Assembly: GCF_029893355.1 (NCBI RefSeq)
Contig: NZ_JARZAI010000006.1
Coordinates: forward strand, 1-64,000
Direction of reading: 5' to 3'
Length of the DNA: 64,000 bases
Origin: Kitasatospora sp. MAA4
GTDB lineage: Bacteria > Actinomycetota > Actinomycetes > Streptomycetales > Streptomycetaceae
In this document: positions 1 through 8,372 of the stretch, piece by piece
Numbering within the stretch: position 1 is the first letter of the stretch
Layout: each line of letters opens with the position of its first letter
The notes under the pieces: generated by a model
What the model was told of the DNA's origin: nothing
The model's database searches: none
What the model saw: the letters and a program-made list of their open reading frames with translations, nothing else
Position numbers and translations under genes: made by a program

Positions 1-116
1 AGCGCGTCCCGGTCGGGCTCGGCATACACGGCGACACTGGCGATACCGGCATCCGAGCAGGCCCTGGCGACGCGGACGGCGATTTCCCCGCGATTCGCTA
101 TGAGCACCTTGCGCAC
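1..116 (-). CDS. Acyl-CoA carboxylase, biotin carboxylase subunit (5' end only)
   Basis: Only the first 38 or so codons are present; the gene runs off the left edge. The translation begins [20 protein letters not shown], the near-invariant N-terminus of the biotin carboxylase half of acetyl/propionyl-CoA carboxylases, which carboxylate biotin with ATP and bicarbonate to supply malonyl-CoA or methylmalonyl-CoA. The GTG start at 116 has an AAGGAGG site about 7 bases upstream (complement of 124-131). As the last gene before the regulators of a secondary-metabolite cluster, it may provide dedicated malonyl-CoA for an aromatic polyketide synthase, but a housekeeping role cannot be excluded because the rest is out of view. 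Confidence 0.85.
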   Translation of the reverse strand, partial: MRKVLIANRGEIAVRVARACSDAGIASVAVYAEPDRDA

Positions 117-434
117 GACGGGTCCTCCTTTTCATTCACGCGCTCATATCCGCGCTGGATTTCCGAGGAATTCCCCCGTGAAATGCGCTCCGGATCGTGA
201 CTCCATGATTGTTCGAGAGCGCGCCCCGGCTCAAGGTTTCCGGATTCAGGCTTCGGTCAGGTTCCGCCAAGTGGCGGCGGATTTGTCGGTCGACCGCAAA
301 GCGGATGTCAGAACCGGGTCAGATGCCCAGTTCGCGGCCGCCGGAGGCCTGCGGCGGACACCGAAAGGGGGTGGGTTCCCATGGTCGGAACCCACCCCCT
401 GCGCCGCGCGTGACGCCGGCCGCTCACCCCCGGC
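117..434. other. Intergenic region between the carboxylase and regulator 1
   Basis: I see no gene in this stretch. It holds the ribosome site of the carboxylase gene (124-131) and the terminator of the upstream regulator gene (367-399). The 235 bases between them should contain the carboxylase promoter, but I could not assign convincing -35 and -10 boxes. Confidence 0.6.
367..399 (-). terminator. Terminator of regulator gene 435-1181
   Basis: Perfect 13-bp inverted repeat (367-379 with 387-399, arm GGGGGTGGGTTCC) around a 7-base loop, 36 bases past the stop codon of the minus-strand regulator gene. Confidence 0.7.
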
Positions 435-1181
435 TCACGCCGACACCTGCTCGGCCGCCGCCTGCCCGAAGCGGAACCCGACGCCTCGGACGGTGATGAT
501 CCACCCGCCCGAGCCGAGCTTGCTGCGCAGGCTGCTGACATGGGTGTCCACGGTGCGGCGTGACCAGGAGTCCCCCCAGATCTGCTGCATCAGCCGCTTC
601 CTGGGGATCACCGTGTCCGGGTGCGAGGCGAGCAGGTACAGCAGGTCGAACTCCTTGCGGGTGACCTCGATCCCCAGCCCGTCCAGGCTCACCTCACGGG
701 AGCTGGCGTCGATCCGCAGCGGGCCGTGCGAGACGACCTGGGCGGCGGGGGGCTGCGGCCGGACCCGGCGCATGACGGCGTCCATCCGGGCCATCAACTC
801 GCGGAAGCCGTACGGCTTGACCACGTAGTCGTCGGCGCCGGCCTGCAGGCCGAGCACGCGGTCCAGCTCGGTGCCGGAGGCGGTGACGGCGATCATCGGG
901 ACGTCGCAGGCCGTCCGGATGGTCCGGCAGACCTCCAGGCCGTCCAGGTCGGGGAGTTCGAGGTCCAGCAGGACGAAGTCGACGTCCTCGAAAGCGCGCA
1001 GCGCCTCGACCCCCGTGCGGACTCCTGTGACGTCGTGCCCGTGCCGCCGCAACCCTTTGACCAGGGCCTCCATGTCGTTGACCAGGCTCTCGACCACGAG
1101 GACCCGCCAGACCCCGGCAGGGCCCTGCGGGTGCGCGGACGGCAGTCGAGACTCCGGTCTGTCGGTCAAGCGCTGACTCAT
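435..1181 (-). CDS. Atypical OmpR/PhoB-type response regulator (JadR1-like), regulator 1
   Basis: 248 residues: a receiver domain (about 25-145) followed by a winged-helix DNA-binding domain (about 150-240). The phosphoryl-acceptor region FVLLDLELPDLDG and the conserved Thr and Lys (AVTASG, VVKPYG) are present, but the acidic pair after strand 1 is degraded: it reads LVVES instead of VVED/E. That is the hallmark of the JadR1/LanI class of cluster-situated regulators, which often act without classical phosphorylation and can respond to the end product. No sensor kinase gene adjoins it. ATG at 1181 has GGGGGAG upstream. Its promoter contains a perfect 7-8-7 palindrome, so it is a likely target of the butyrolactone receptor at 16645-17319. 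Confidence 0.85.
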   Translation of the reverse strand: MSQRLTDRPESRLPSAHPQGPAGVWRVLVVESLVNDMEALVKGLRRHGHDVTGVRTGVEALRAFEDVDFVLLDLELPDLDGLEVCRTIRTACDVPMIAVTASGTELDRVLGLQAGADDYVVKPYGFRELMARMDAVMRRVRPQPPAAQVVSHGPLRIDASSREVSLDGLGIEVTRKEFDLLYLLASHPDTVIPRKRLMQQIWGDSWSRRTVDTHVSSLRSKLGSGGWIITVRGVGFRFGQAAAEQVSA

Positions 1182-1231
1182 GTCTCCCCCAAGCTCTAGT
1201 CCAGTCCGAGTTGCACTCCTAGCTCACCGAG

Positions 1232-1261
1232 AGCGTACAAACCAGCATCGCGGTTTGTCAA
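1232..1261 (-). promoter_or_regulatory. Promoter of regulator 1 with butyrolactone-receptor-type operator (ARE)
   Basis: On the minus strand, -35 TTGACA (1256-1261), an 18-bp spacer and -10 TACGCT (1232-1237). The spacer and box edges carry a palindrome ACAAACC-N8-GGTTTGT (1237-1243 and 1252-1258). The architecture and sequence match autoregulatory elements bound by ArpA/ScbR/JadR2-type repressors, and the same 7-8-7 layout recurs at 15293 and 15472. Confidence 0.75.
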
Positions 1262-1420
1262 AGTTTGCTTTGTGTAGTCAAGTCCTGACAGATCTGACGG
1301 TCGACAGGTACCGTAAAGTCCGATTTGCCTGGGGCAACCCAGGACAGGGCGGCGCGATCGCAAGATCAAAACATCGCAGATGGTTTTTTAATCCGTCGCC
1401 CCCGGCGCCAGACATGCCAA

Positions 1421-1473
1421 AACGGTGGTGCCCGGTCGCGACCCCGAGGGGATCACGACCGGGCACCACCGTT
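1421..1473 (-). terminator. Terminator of regulator gene 1478-2143
   Basis: Perfect 18-bp stem (1421-1438 with 1456-1473) starting 4 bases after the stop codon; on the minus strand it is followed by a short run of T. Confidence 0.85.
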
Positions 1474-1477
1474 CAGC

Positions 1478-2143
1478 TCAGACGTCCGTGCCGTCGCCGA
1501 GCCGGTAACCGACTCCGCGGACCGTCACGATCCAGTCGCCGTCACCGAGCTTGTTGCGCAGGGTGCTGACATGCGTGTCGACGGTCCGGCTGGAGTTCGT
1601 CCCGTCCTCGGCCCACACCTTCGCCATCAGGTCCCTGCGGGAGACCACCGTCTCCGGTAGGGAGGCGAGCAGGTAGAGGAGGTCGAACTCCTTGCGGGTC
1701 ACCTCGACGACCCGCTCGCCCAGCAGCACCCGGCGGCTGCGCGGGTCGATCCGCAGGCGGCCGCGCAGAACCGTGTCCGCCGCGGGCGGAGCTGCCGTGC
1801 GCCGCATGACCGCGTTGATCCGGGCCAGCAGCTCGCGGTAGCAGTAGGGCTTCACCAGGCAGTCGTCCGCACCGGCCTGGAGGCTGAGAACCCGGTCCAG
1901 TGCGGTGTCCGCGGCGGTGAAGGTGATGACCGGGGTACTGCTCCTGGTACGGATGTCCCGGCAGACCTCGACCCCGTCCAGGTCCGGAAGTTCCAGGTCG
2001 AGAAGGACCAGGTCGGCCTGCTCCCAGGCGTTCAGGGCAGCCCGGCCCGAATCCACCCGGTCGACCTCGTGCCCGTGCCTGCCCAGTCGTCCCACCAGCG
2101 CGTCGGCGGCCTTCTCGTCGGCTTCCACCACGAGGACGCGCAT
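1478..2143 (-). CDS. Atypical OmpR/PhoB-type response regulator (JadR1-like), regulator 2
   Basis: 221 residues, receiver (1-115) plus winged helix (about 125-215), paralogous to the regulators at 435-1181 and 41112-41867. The receiver starts MRVLVVEADEKAAD, so the second acidic-pocket residue is Ala; the Asp of LVLLDLELPDLDG and the Lys of CLVKPY remain. The DNA-binding half has the VTRKEFDLLYLLA and RTVDTHVSTLRNKLG segments typical of the group. ATG at 2143 is 9 bases from GGAGG. The gene lies downstream of the ABM monooxygenase gene on the same strand and has its own strong terminator. A pathway-specific activator is the likely role (inference). Confidence 0.85.
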   Translation of the reverse strand: MRVLVVEADEKAADALVGRLGRHGHEVDRVDSGRAALNAWEQADLVLLDLELPDLDGVEVCRDIRTRSSTPVITFTAADTALDRVLSLQAGADDCLVKPYCYRELLARINAVMRRTAAPPAADTVLRGRLRIDPRSRRVLLGERVVEVTRKEFDLLYLLASLPETVVSRRDLMAKVWAEDGTNSSRTVDTHVSTLRNKLGDGDWIVTVRGVGYRLGDGTDV

Positions 2144-2183
2144 CGTTTATCACCTCCCGGGACCGTCCTGAGAAGTGGGCGGT

Positions 2184-2217
2184 GGTCACGGTCGGCCGGG
2201 GGAAACCGACCGTGACC
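2184..2217 (-). terminator. Hairpin between the ABM gene and regulator 2
   Basis: 12-bp perfect inverted repeat (2184-2195, GGTCACGGTCGG, with 2206-2217) around a 10-base loop, just past the stop of the ABM gene. It may be a full or partial terminator, allowing separate expression of regulator 2. Confidence 0.6.
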
Positions 2218-2243
2218 GCCGCCAGCCGGCGTGGATCCGGGTC

Positions 2244-2939
2244 CTACTCGCCGGCGGAGCGGGTGTGGACGACCCGGTACGTGTTGGTGTCGCTCCAGGT
2301 CGGCAGCGTGGCCAGCCGGGCCGCGGTCTTCTGCTGCTCCGGGGACTGCTGGTCGGCCGACAGCGCGCGGTAGGCGTCGTAGGACTCCTTGTCGTTCCAC
2401 TGCGAGTAGGAGACGACGAAGGAGCCCTCGATGCCGCGGGCACGCAGGCCGCGCAGCACGGTGTGCGAGCGGTAGCCCGGGGTCTCCAGCAGCCACTCGC
2501 GCGAGGCGCCCAGGGCGTCGATCAGGTCCTCCTGGTCCTCCTTCTCCACGCCGTAGACGTCGATGACCGTGTAGTCGTCGCGGTTGGGCGAGATCTCGGT
2601 GATGCCGTCCAGCGAGGGGTGGCGCTGGGCGAACGCGATCTCGTTCTGGAGCAGTCGGATCGAGGTGGTGATCTCACCGAAGAGGGGCAGTGTGCGGTGG
2701 TTGAACTCCTCGCCCTCGTAGCGCTTCTCCAGGTCCTCGCCGCTGCGCCACTGGATGAAGTTGGCGGTGCCCGGGGCGTCCTGGCCGGCGTGCACGGTGC
2801 TGGAGATCCAGCCCGGGTAGGCGGCCGAGTCGACGATCTCCCGCATCGCGGCGAGCAGCTTGATCTGCTTCTCCGGCGTGTCGGTCTGGAAGAGGTTGAG
2901 CACGGTCAGGTGACTGTCTTCGGTCGAGATGAAAGGCAC
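2244..2939 (-). CDS. Tandem antibiotic-biosynthesis monooxygenase (ABM) domain protein
   Basis: 231 residues with two ABM-type alpha+beta barrel halves: about 8-105 (HLTVLNLFQTDTPEKQIKLL, later ANFIQWRS) and about 120-225 (DYTVIDVYGVEKEDQEDLID, later FVVSYSQWNDKESY). Tandem ABM proteins in type II polyketide clusters are cofactor-free quinone-forming oxygenases or partners of flavin oxygenases (ActVA-Orf6 is the model for the fold). The GTG at 2939 is the first start in frame. A conserved promoter block at 3072-3157 lies upstream, nearly the same as the one before the FAD monooxygenase gene, so the two oxygenases are probably co-regulated. The substrate cannot be read from sequence. Confidence 0.8.
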   Translation of the reverse strand: MPFISTEDSHLTVLNLFQTDTPEKQIKLLAAMREIVDSAAYPGWISSTVHAGQDAPGTANFIQWRSGEDLEKRYEGEEFNHRTLPLFGEITTSIRLLQNEIAFAQRHPSLDGITEISPNRDDYTVIDVYGVEKEDQEDLIDALGASREWLLETPGYRSHTVLRGLRARGIEGSFVVSYSQWNDKESYDAYRALSADQQSPEQQKTAARLATLPTWSDTNTYRVVHTRSAGE

Positions 2940-3071
2940 AGTCTTCTCGCTTCCTCAGGAGATGAGACGGGAATGGATTTCGAATGACACGGGCAGGCAC
3001 GGGGAATCACACGCCCGGCGGCATTGGCGGGTCGTTCGTGGGGGATTCGCCGACCGTCGCGCCGGGCTCTT

Positions 3072-3157
3072 GTTCTCCAGTATCGCGAGATCCGGCGAGC
3101 CCGGTAAATAGTCGAACGGACAGGCTTTCGACAAATTCGTCAAATCTGCTGCAAGCG
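3072..3157 (-). promoter_or_regulatory. Conserved promoter block A (upstream of the ABM gene)
   Basis: About 85 bp closely resembling 9870-9949. Shared parts include CCAGTATC (3077-3084), GGTAAAT (3103-3109), GGACAG and TTCGTCAAATC. Reading the minus strand: -35 TTGTCG (3129-3134), an 18-bp spacer, and -10 TATTTA (3105-3110). Direct repeats TTGACGAA and TTGTCGAA, 9 bases apart, overlap the -35. This fits activation by an OmpR-type regulator binding tandem repeats (inference). Confidence 0.65.
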
Positions 3158-3160
3158 TGG

Positions 3161-4150
3161 TCAGTGCGGGCGATCGGGAATATCCGGGAGATCGGGAACG
3201 TGCGGCGGCCCGTAGGTGGCGGCGAGTTCGGCCGCCAGGCGCGCGAGCTGCTCGCGGGCCTGCGGCGGGTCGAGGACCTCGACCCGCGCACCGAGCCCGG
3301 CCAGCTGCGCCGCCAGCACGTCCGGTGACGGCCCGTCGATCGCCACCTCCACCCAGCCGTCGGGCAGCTCCCGGCCCACCCGCAGCCGGCCGCCGAACAG
3401 CCCCCGCAGGATCGGCTCGGCGCTCCGCTCGGCCCGGGCCCGTACGGTGGCCGCCAGCATCCGCTCCTCCACTTGGGCGACCAGCGAACGCCAGGCGGTG
3501 GCGAGATCGAAGCCCTCCGGCCGGACCACCGGATCCCCGGTCACCGCAACGGAGGTGACGCGGCTGAGGCGGAAGGTCCGCAGGACGTCCTCGACCCCGG
3601 CGACCAGGTACCAGACGCCCGCCTTGGAGACGAGCCCGAGCGGATCGATGATCCGCTCGCCGGCCGGCTTGCCCGGTCCGGCGTACCCGAGCCGGACCTG
3701 CTGACCGTCCACCACGGCCCGTTGCAGGGCTTCCAGGTGGAGCGTGCTCGCGGTGACCGCCGAGCGCGACCAGTCCGTGCCGTCGGTGACGCCCGCCCGG
3801 GACGCGGCCTCCGCGTCGGAGCGCAGGGTAGCCGGAAGGGCCCGCACCAGCTTGCGCAGCGCGGTCCGCAGCTCGGGTGTGGTGGACGAGGACGGTCCGG
3901 CGACCAGGAAGAGCGCCCTGATCTCGCCGGCGGTGAGCCCGGTGAGGTCGGTCCGGGCGCCGCCCACCAGTGACCAGCCACCGCCTCGTCCGCGTTGCGC
4001 GTAGACCGGGATGCCGGCCGTCGCCAGCGCCTCCAGGTCGCGTCGCGCGGTGCGTTCGGAGACCTCGAGCTCGGCGGCGACCTCGCTCGCGGTCACCTGT
4101 CCGCGGGTCTGCAGGAAGAGCAGCGCCGCCACCAGCCGGTCGGCCTTCAT
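3161..4150 (-). CDS. WYL-domain transcriptional regulator (DeoR-type HTH)
   Basis: 329 residues. An N-terminal winged helix (about 1-60, ERTARRDLEALATAGIPVYAQRGRGGGW) precedes a WYL domain (about 140-225, VWYLVAGVEDVLRTFRLSRV) and a C-terminal WCX-like extension. These regulators bind small ligands or nucleotides through WYL and usually control an adjacent divergent gene. Here the divergent neighbour at 4231 is a DinB-fold protein, the common pairing, and the 80-bp gap between them should hold both promoters. The pair looks like a two-gene insertion of general metabolism inside the secondary-metabolite cluster. Confidence 0.85.
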   Translation of the reverse strand: MKADRLVAALLFLQTRGQVTASEVAAELEVSERTARRDLEALATAGIPVYAQRGRGGGWSLVGGARTDLTGLTAGEIRALFLVAGPSSSTTPELRTALRKLVRALPATLRSDAEAASRAGVTDGTDWSRSAVTASTLHLEALQRAVVDGQQVRLGYAGPGKPAGERIIDPLGLVSKAGVWYLVAGVEDVLRTFRLSRVTSVAVTGDPVVRPEGFDLATAWRSLVAQVEERMLAATVRARAERSAEPILRGLFGGRLRVGRELPDGWVEVAIDGPSPDVLAAQLAGLGARVEVLDPPQAREQLARLAAELAATYGPPHVPDLPDIPDRPH

Positions 4151-4230
4151 CGTCCGGTCCGATTCGCGCGCGGGAAAAGAGTTCGGAAAACAGGCCAGTA
4201 GATGGCCACTTCACCCGTCAGGCTGGGTTC

Positions 4231-4845
4231 ATGACCGACACCGTGAACCACCCCGTGACCCCGCCCGCCGCCGGATTCGGCGCGGACCCCCGGCCGGGCT
4301 TCTCCAAGGCCCTCGCCCTGGCCGGCCAGACCCTCGCCGCCGTCCGCGCTGACCAGTTCGACGACGCCACTCCCTGTACCGAGTACAACGTCCGGGACCT
4401 GTCCAACCACCTTGTCTCCATCCTGCGCAGGGTCGCCGCGATCGGCCGCGGCGAGGCCTTCTTCACCGTTCCGAACCTCGCCGAGGACATCGCCGACGGC
4501 GCCTGGGCCGAGGCCTGGGACGCCGCCGTCCGCGAGGTCGAGGCGGTCTGGTCGGACCCCAGCATGCTGGGCCGACCGCACCAGCTGCCGATGGGCATGA
4601 TGCCGGGTGCGATCGCCCTGGTGATCTACACCACCGAATTCACCCTGCACACCTGGGACTTGGCCACCGCCACCGGCCAGACCCCGGCCTGGGACCCGTC
4701 GGTCCTCGCGCCCTCGCTCGCGTCCATGAAGCGCGCGGTGCCGGCCGACGCCCGCACCACCGCCCCCTTCGGCGCAGTGGTGGACGTGCCGGCCGACGCC
4801 CCGGCCATCGACCAGCTGGTGGCCTGGTACGGCCGCCGTCCGTGA
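4231..4845 (+). CDS. TIGR03086-like DinB/mycothiol-dependent maleylpyruvate isomerase-fold protein
   Basis: 204 residues. The motif ATPCTEYNVRDLSNHLV (about 48-64) and a later IALVIYTTEFTLHTWDLATATG are the signature of the TIGR03086 family, a four-helix DinB/MDMPI fold with a putative metal site formed by His residues near LSNHL and TLHTWD. Members are suspected mycothiol-dependent enzymes in actinobacteria, but the reaction is usually unknown. The divergently transcribed WYL regulator is probably its controller. ATG at 4231 was chosen as the first start after the intergenic region; a strong terminator follows the stop. Confidence 0.8.
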   Translation: MTDTVNHPVTPPAAGFGADPRPGFSKALALAGQTLAAVRADQFDDATPCTEYNVRDLSNHLVSILRRVAAIGRGEAFFTVPNLAEDIADGAWAEAWDAAVREVEAVWSDPSMLGRPHQLPMGMMPGAIALVIYTTEFTLHTWDLATATGQTPAWDPSVLAPSLASMKRAVPADARTTAPFGAVVDVPADAPAIDQLVAWYGRRP

Positions 4846-4859
4846 ACGACGGCTGACGA

Positions 4860-4903
4860 GGGGCGGACCCGCGTGCGTTTCGCACGCGGGTCCGCCCCTT
4901 TTT
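4860..4903. terminator. Bidirectional terminator
   Basis: Perfect 18-bp stem (4860-4877 with 4881-4898) and a TTT loop followed by five T (4899-4903). It separates the convergent DinB-like gene and the flavin oxidase gene. Confidence 0.9.
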
Positions 4904-4920
4904 GCACGTGTCGCGTCCAA

Positions 4921-6450
4921 CTAGCCGGCCGCGCCGATGCCCTGGGCGAATCGGAAGAACCGGTACGGGTCGTAGGAGGACTTGATCTGGGCGAGCCGCG
5001 GGTAGTTCTCGGCGTAGTACGAGGACTTCCAGTCCGTCAGCGCCGGGTCCATCCAGTTCTGGTAGGTCTCACCGTTGGAGTACGGGTCGATGGTCGCGAA
5101 GCTGGCGTCCACCCAGGTCCGGGCCACCGCCCTGGACGCGGTGCTGTCGGCCGCCGGGTCGTTGATCGTGGTGCGGTAGGCGACCGAGAAGAGGCTGTCG
5201 CGGTGCACGTAGGCGGTGTCGGTGCGCTGCGGGTCGTTGGCCGCGCCACCCCACATCTGCACCTCCAGGTTGCGCAGTTGGCCCGCGATCCGGTCGGCCT
5301 CGAACGCGGTCATCACCTGCGCCCAGCCGGTCTGGTCGAGGGTGGGCCCGCTGAACAGCCGGGTGCGCTCCAGGCTGTACGAGGGCCTGGCGATCTGGCC
5401 GGTCGAGGTCGCGCCGACCCGGTGGCACTGGTCCTGGGTCAGGCCGCCGCAGCCGAAGACCATCATCATCAGGTCGCGGTAGGTCATCGTGGCGCTCTGC
5501 TGGTTCACCGGGGCAACACCCGTGAGGGAGATCAACCGGCTGATCTCCGCGGTGAGTTCGGTCGGGGTGCCGCGCGAGGCCAGGCTGACCGTGGTGGTCG
5601 GCACGGTGCCCGCGGCCGCGTCGGCCATCACGATGTAGGCGCCGCCACCGATCGTCCGCGGCGCGTTCACCATCCACTGGGTGAGGCCGTTCAGCACCTC
5701 GGCCGTACTGTCGTACGAGAAGGACAGGTTGGCGAAGGCCATCGCGTCACCGGAGTGCGGGGTGACCGTGTAGGAGGTGACGACACCGAAGTTGCCGCCG
5801 CCACCGCCGCGGATCGCCCAGAACAGGTCGGGGTTCTGCTGCGCCGAAGCGGTCACGATCGAGCCGTCGGCCAGCACCATCTGCGCCGAGGTCATCGCGT
5901 CGCAGGCCATCCCGGTCGGACGGGTCAGGAAGCCGAACCCGCCGCCCTGGAGGAAGCCGCCGACGGCCACCGTCGGGCAGCCGCCCTCGCTGACCACCAG
6001 CCCGTACGGCGCAAGCGTGTTGAGGATGTCGACGTTCTGCGAGCCGGGGCCGAGCGAGACCGAGCCGCTGGCGCTGAGCGTCACCGCGTTGAGCCGGGAC
6101 GTGTCGATGATCAGGCCGGGGGTGGTCGAGTACCCGCCGTAGCTGTGCCCGCCGCTGCGCACGGTGGCGGGCAGGCAGTTGTCCTGCGCGAACCGCATGG
6201 CCACCGACACGTCGGTCGGACTGACGCAGTAGGCGACGCCCTGGGGGTTGATCGCGTCGAACTGCATCAGTTCGAGCTGCTTGGCCGTGCTGTAGGTCGG
6301 GTCGGTCGGCAGGACCAGCTGGCCCTGAAGGTGGCTCGCCAGCTGGCTCCAGGGAGTGCTGCTGCCGCTCGCGAAGACCGCGCCGGCCGGCAGCGCGCTG
6401 AGGCCGACCGCGGCCGTCCCCGCACCGAGGAGGGTTCTACGAGAGATCAC
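4921..6450 (-). CDS. Secreted FAD-linked (BBE-type) oxidase with Tat signal
   Basis: 509 residues. The N-terminus ISRRTLLGAGTAAVGLSALP is a twin-arginine signal, so the enzyme is exported folded with its flavin. The PCMH/FAD_binding_4 domain carries the His of SGGHSYGG and the Cys of GGCPTVAVGG, the two residues that attach FAD covalently in berberine-bridge-enzyme-type oxidases; the C-terminus NYPRLAQIKSSYDPYRFFRF is the BBE tail. In aromatic polyketide clusters such enzymes (AknOx is the model) oxidise sugars or late intermediates outside the membrane. GTG at 6450 keeps the signal peptide intact and follows TTGGACG. A tailoring role in this cluster is likely but inferred. Confidence 0.88.
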   Translation of the reverse strand: MISRRTLLGAGTAAVGLSALPAGAVFASGSSTPWSQLASHLQGQLVLPTDPTYSTAKQLELMQFDAINPQGVAYCVSPTDVSVAMRFAQDNCLPATVRSGGHSYGGYSTTPGLIIDTSRLNAVTLSASGSVSLGPGSQNVDILNTLAPYGLVVSEGGCPTVAVGGFLQGGGFGFLTRPTGMACDAMTSAQMVLADGSIVTASAQQNPDLFWAIRGGGGGNFGVVTSYTVTPHSGDAMAFANLSFSYDSTAEVLNGLTQWMVNAPRTIGGGAYIVMADAAAGTVPTTTVSLASRGTPTELTAEISRLISLTGVAPVNQQSATMTYRDLMMMVFGCGGLTQDQCHRVGATSTGQIARPSYSLERTRLFSGPTLDQTGWAQVMTAFEADRIAGQLRNLEVQMWGGAANDPQRTDTAYVHRDSLFSVAYRTTINDPAADSTASRAVARTWVDASFATIDPYSNGETYQNWMDPALTDWKSSYYAENYPRLAQIKSSYDPYRFFRFAQGIGAAG

Positions 6451-6510
6451 GTGACGTCCAATCGTCAATGAAACAGCTGGAGTTAACACAAGGAGTTGAC
6501 ACACCGAAAG

Positions 6511-6541
6511 CGGCACCGGCACCCGAGGGGTGCCGGTGCCG
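6511..6541 (-). terminator. Terminator of the halogenase gene
   Basis: 14-bp perfect stem (6511-6524 with 6528-6541, arm CGGCACCGGCACCC) and a GAG loop, 11 bases past the halogenase stop codon. Confidence 0.8.
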
Positions 6542-6552
6542 AGTGCTTCGGA

Positions 6553-8247
6553 TCAGGTGGCCTTCTTGCCCTTGGCACCGGACTTGACGATGCCGGAGAG
6601 CAGCGCGCGTCCGATCGGGCGCATCTCCGGCGGCGCCTGGACGTTCGCCCAGTACATGAACTTCATCATCGTGGCGGTGCTGGGCAGGAAGTAGCGGTGG
6701 TCCTCGTCGTCCTTCCACCCGAAGGGGGTGACGACGACGTCGCAGTCGCGGATGGCCTTGAAGACGATGTCGGCGGCGGTGTCGCCGTCGAGCACGCCGG
6801 CCTCGTACTTCTCGCAGGTCTCGGCGGTGACGTCGAGCAGGTGCTTGAAGCCGGTGCTGTCCGGCCACCACAGGCCGGGGAAGCGCGACTCCTCCATCTC
6901 CTTGAAGTGGCGGTCGTCGCCGTCGATCAGGAAGTTCTGGCGCGCCCGGAGCATCCGGATGGTGGCCGGCGTGGTGAAGCAGCCCCAGACCCGGAACACC
7001 GCGTTCCAGAGCCGGTAGTGCGAGAAGGAGTTGTAGGAGGCGTTGACCAGCTCGTCGTTGTAGTGCAGCAGGCCCTGCTCGAGCCGCTCGACGTACTCGT
7101 AGCGCTCCACCGAGAAGTCGTCGTCCTTGAGGGACTCCAGGACCCGGCTGACGAGCGCGTCCACGACCTCGAAGGTGTTGGACAGACCGCGGGAGTACAG
7201 CGGGTCGATGAACCCGGCCGCGTGGGACATCAGGCACCAGCGGTGGCCGATGGTCTGCTTGGAGGAGTACTGGATCCGGTCGGTGGAAACCCACTCACGG
7301 ACCCGCTTGGCACCCTCGAACTGCCGCTTCACGGCCGGGTACTGGTCCAGGTACATGTTGAACTCCTCGTCGGGAGTCATGTCCTTGGGCTTCGGGTACA
7401 GGCGCTCGTCGAAGGTGAGACCGACGCTGCAGACCGGGTTCTTGGAGTCCTTGTAGTTGTTGAACGGGATGATCCAGAACCAGCCGCGCTCGATCAGGTG
7501 GTGCAGCGTGCCGCCGTTGAAGGGGGCCGGCGGCTGCAGCGCCTCGGGGTAGTTGTTGACGTCGTCGTACGGCTTGATGCCGACGTAGTGCGTGAACAGC
7601 GAGCGGGAGTGGTGCTTGTGGCGCGGCGGGTTCTCGCGCAGGTCGAACTTCTCCGCCAGCGGGGAGCGGAAGCCACTGGCGTCGATCAGGAACTTGGCGC
7701 GGAAGACCTCGCCGTTCTGGCCGGTGACGTTGACGCCGTCCTCGTCGAAGTCCAGGTCGGTGGCACGCCAGTTCTGCCGCAGCGTGCAGCCGTACTTCGC
7801 AGCCACGTTGAGGTAGTAGGAGTCGGTGTCCTGGCGGAACATGTGGCTGGCTTCGGTCAGCATCTTGGGGATGATGAACATGTTGGCTTCGCGCGGGTCG
7901 GGCTCCTGGCCCTTCTTGTGCTTGACGAAGCCGAAGCTCTGCTTCTTGCCGTGCGACGGGCCGAGGTTGTCGGTGATCGCCTTCACGTCCAGCAGGTGCT
8001 TGATCTCGGGAACGTCGAACCGCACCGCGAGAAGGTGCAACCACTCCACCAGCTGCGGGTTCTGCGACTCACCGACCGCGAAGCGCGGGTGCTGCCCCGC
8101 GTCGATGAGCACCACCTTCGCGCCCTGCCGGGCCAGGATCGCCCCGGTGATCGAGCCACCCAGGCCCGAGCCCAGAATCACGACGTCGCACTCTTGCACC
8201 TTGGCGGCCTTGGGGGCCTCGTTCGGTGCCATAGCCTTGGAGGTCAA
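6553..8247 (-). CDS. Flavin-dependent halogenase (aromatic polyketide type)
   Basis: 564 residues. An N-terminal dinucleotide fold (VVILGSGLGGSITGAILA, about 22-39) and the halogenase signature W-x-W-x-I-P in ERGWFWIIPFNN place it in the FADH2-dependent halogenase family. The extended C-terminus (to residue 564) and the FAD-site region SHAAGFIDPLYSRGL resemble halogenases acting on phenolic polyketides such as CtcP or ForV rather than free tryptophan. It needs reduced flavin, probably from the reductase at 12550-13083. The start is best set at TTG 8247: AGGAG (complement of 8255-8259) is 7 bases upstream, whereas the ATG at 8232 has only a weak site. No conserved promoter block precedes it; it may be transcribed with the FAD monooxygenase gene 125 bp upstream. 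Confidence 0.9.
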   Translation of the reverse strand: MTSKAMAPNEAPKAAKVQECDVVILGSGLGGSITGAILARQGAKVVLIDAGQHPRFAVGESQNPQLVEWLHLLAVRFDVPEIKHLLDVKAITDNLGPSHGKKQSFGFVKHKKGQEPDPREANMFIIPKMLTEASHMFRQDTDSYYLNVAAKYGCTLRQNWRATDLDFDEDGVNVTGQNGEVFRAKFLIDASGFRSPLAEKFDLRENPPRHKHHSRSLFTHYVGIKPYDDVNNYPEALQPPAPFNGGTLHHLIERGWFWIIPFNNYKDSKNPVCSVGLTFDERLYPKPKDMTPDEEFNMYLDQYPAVKRQFEGAKRVREWVSTDRIQYSSKQTIGHRWCLMSHAAGFIDPLYSRGLSNTFEVVDALVSRVLESLKDDDFSVERYEYVERLEQGLLHYNDELVNASYNSFSHYRLWNAVFRVWGCFTTPATIRMLRARQNFLIDGDDRHFKEMEESRFPGLWWPDSTGFKHLLDVTAETCEKYEAGVLDGDTAADIVFKAIRDCDVVVTPFGWKDDEDHRYFLPSTATMMKFMYWANVQAPPEMRPIGRALLSGIVKSGAKGKKAT

Positions 8248-8372
8248 GACCGCACTCCTCTTCTCGATGTTCCGCGGCGCGTTCTCGCGCAGCGGCTTGT
8301 CGTATGACCAGGTGTCGGATCGGGCTCCCCGCCGCGCCGCACCGCGAGGGTGCGGGCGCGACGAGGTCGCAG

